Below are positions 5,448 through 6,202 of a stretch of DNA of 6,202 nt, in pieces. The position numbers and the translations under genes are program-made. The notes beneath the pieces were generated by a model. It ran no database searches, was not told the DNA's origin, and saw nothing but the letters and a program-made list of their open reading frames with translations. The DNA is from Paracoccaceae bacterium. GTDB lineage: Bacteria > Pseudomonadota > Alphaproteobacteria > Rhodobacterales > Rhodobacteraceae. The stretch's first letter is position 1; each line of letters starts with the position of its first letter. Location of the stretch: positions 1 to 6,202 of the forward strand of contig SKMI01000353.1 in the NCBI GenBank assembly GCA_007121115.1. Reading direction: 5' to 3'.

Positions 5448-6202
5448 GCGTCCTCTCCTTGTTGTTTATGCTCGTGCCTCGGCACAGCGCCGGTTGATCC
5501 GGCGTTCGTCTGGTTGTTCATGATACCCGCATCGTGCAAGTGGCAGGCCACGTAATGGCCGGGCCGCACCTCGCGGTAGTCGGGGTCCAGCTTGCGGCAG
5601 ATATCCATCACCTTTGGGCAGCGGGTGGAAAAGTTGCAGCCCTTGGGCGGGTTGGCGGGCGAGGGCACATCGCCGCGCAGGATGATGCGCTCGACCTTGG
5701 CCTCGATGCTGGGGTCGGGTTCCGGCACCGCCGACATCAGCGCCTCGGTATAGGGGTGCAGGGGGCGTTCATAAAGCTCGTCGCGCTCAGCCAGTTCGAT
5801 GATCCGGCCCAGATACATCACCGCCACACGGTCCGCGATGTGCTTGACCATGCTCAGGTCGTGGCTGATGAACATGTAGGTCAGGCCGAATTCATCCTGC
5901 AGCTTTTCCAGCAGGTTGACCACCTGCGCCTGGATCGACACGTCCAGCGCCGCGATGGGTTCGTCGCAGACGATGAACCGCGGATTGAGCGCCAGCGCGC
6001 GGGCGATGCCGATCCGCTGGCGCTGGCCGCCGGAAAACGCGTGCGGATAGCGGTTGGCGAAGTTGCGGTTCAGCCCCACCGCGTCCATCAGTTCCAGCAC
6101 CCGCTCCAGCCGCGCCTTGCCGGTGAGCGTGCCATGCTCTTCCAGCGGTTCGGCGATGATGCCCGCCACGGTCATGCGCGGGTTCAGACAAGCCTGCGGA
6201 TC
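5444..6202 (-). CDS. Dpp/Opp-type ABC transporter ATP-binding protein, N-terminal part outside window
   Basis: The reading frame stays open to the right edge, beginning DPQACLNPRMTV, which is the segment right after the Q-loop; the Walker A motif and about the first third of the protein lie outside. The 252 visible residues include the signature FSGGQRQRIGIARAL (56-70), Walker B with D-loop FIVCDEPIAALDVS (76-89, catalytic E81), and the switch histidine in MFISHDLSMV (110-119). The C-terminal oligo_HPY domain follows: HPYTEALMSAVPEPDP (149-164) and GDVPSPANPPKGC (177-189), with cysteines 189, 195, 202 and 220. A hydrophilic tail (224-252) ends in the ATGA overlap with the binding-protein gene. 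The protein hydrolyses ATP at the inner membrane to drive import. Lying directly before the binding protein it looks like the second (DppF/OppF-like) ATPase, so a DppD-like partner is expected just to the right. The ATG at 6175 is internal, not the start. Confidence 0.93.
   Translation of the reverse strand, partial: DPQACLNPRMTVAGIIAEPLEEHGTLTGKARLERVLELMDAVGLNRNFANRYPHAFSGGQRQRIGIARALALNPRFIVCDEPIAALDVSIQAQVVNLLEKLQDEFGLTYMFISHDLSMVKHIADRVAVMYLGRIIELAERDELYERPLHPYTEALMSAVPEPDPSIEAKVERIILRGDVPSPANPPKGCNFSTRCPKVMDICRKLDPDYREVRPGHYVACHLHDAGIMNNQTNAGSTGAVPRHEHKQQGEDA

Noticed and set aside
3768..5555. A 595-codon open frame on the plus strand opposite the binding-protein gene
   Set aside because: It is an antisense shadow caused by strong GC3 bias. 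Its product is rich in H, R, G and A with no recognisable domain, while the minus strand gives a complete, well-conserved binding protein.
6173..6175. ATG at 6175 as the start of the ATPase gene
   Set aside because: The frame stays open to the window edge and upstream residues match the conserved segment following the Q-loop, so this ATG is an internal methionine (NPRMTV).
1..6202. tRNA, rRNA, CRISPR, insertion sequence, phage or defence genes
   Set aside because: I saw no cloverleaf, spaced direct repeats, transposase or integrase motifs on either strand. The content is ordinary metabolic, transport and envelope genes.

Overview
The window looks like chromosomal DNA from a GC-rich alphaproteobacterium, most likely of the Rhodobacterales/Rhodobacteraceae. 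This rests on high GC with strong GC3 bias, alphaproteobacterial protein sequences, and a hairpin-rich intergenic stretch ending in a 'CCCCGGAGGTATTTGGGG...AGATGAA'-type segment that I associate from memory with that group. No database search was possible.

Layout: the left edge holds the last 21 codons of a plus-strand glycine dehydrogenase gene (gcvP). It converges on two minus-strand genes. A gap of 167 bp between the convergent ends contains four perfect-core inverted repeats in a row. Next on the minus strand come a small exported DsrE/DsrF-like protein (234-680) and a MipA/OmpV-family outer-membrane protein (799-1566). Each has its own ribosome-binding site and probably its own promoter.

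From 1722 to the right edge lies one minus-strand operon for a peptide/nickel-type (Dpp/Opp) ABC importer. It is transcribed right to left: ATPase (5' end outside the window), periplasmic binding protein, DppB-type permease, DppC-type permease. The genes are tightly coupled: ATPase and binding protein overlap by ATGA, and the two permeases overlap by 8 bp. The only real gap is 80 bp between the binding protein and the first permease. It holds a hairpin that pairs fully only in the minus-strand transcript, as expected for an intercistronic element that keeps binding-protein mRNA more abundant than permease mRNA. The binding protein would capture an oligopeptide or similar substrate in the periplasm, the two permeases form the channel, and the ATPase (with a probable partner just outside the window) powers import. 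The substrate cannot be read from the sequence.

No RNA genes, CRISPR arrays, insertion sequences or phage genes are visible. I do not see a clearly new biological system. The most interesting signals are the palindrome cluster after gcvP, the strand-asymmetric intercistronic hairpin, and the cysteine patterns in the ATPase and the binding protein.
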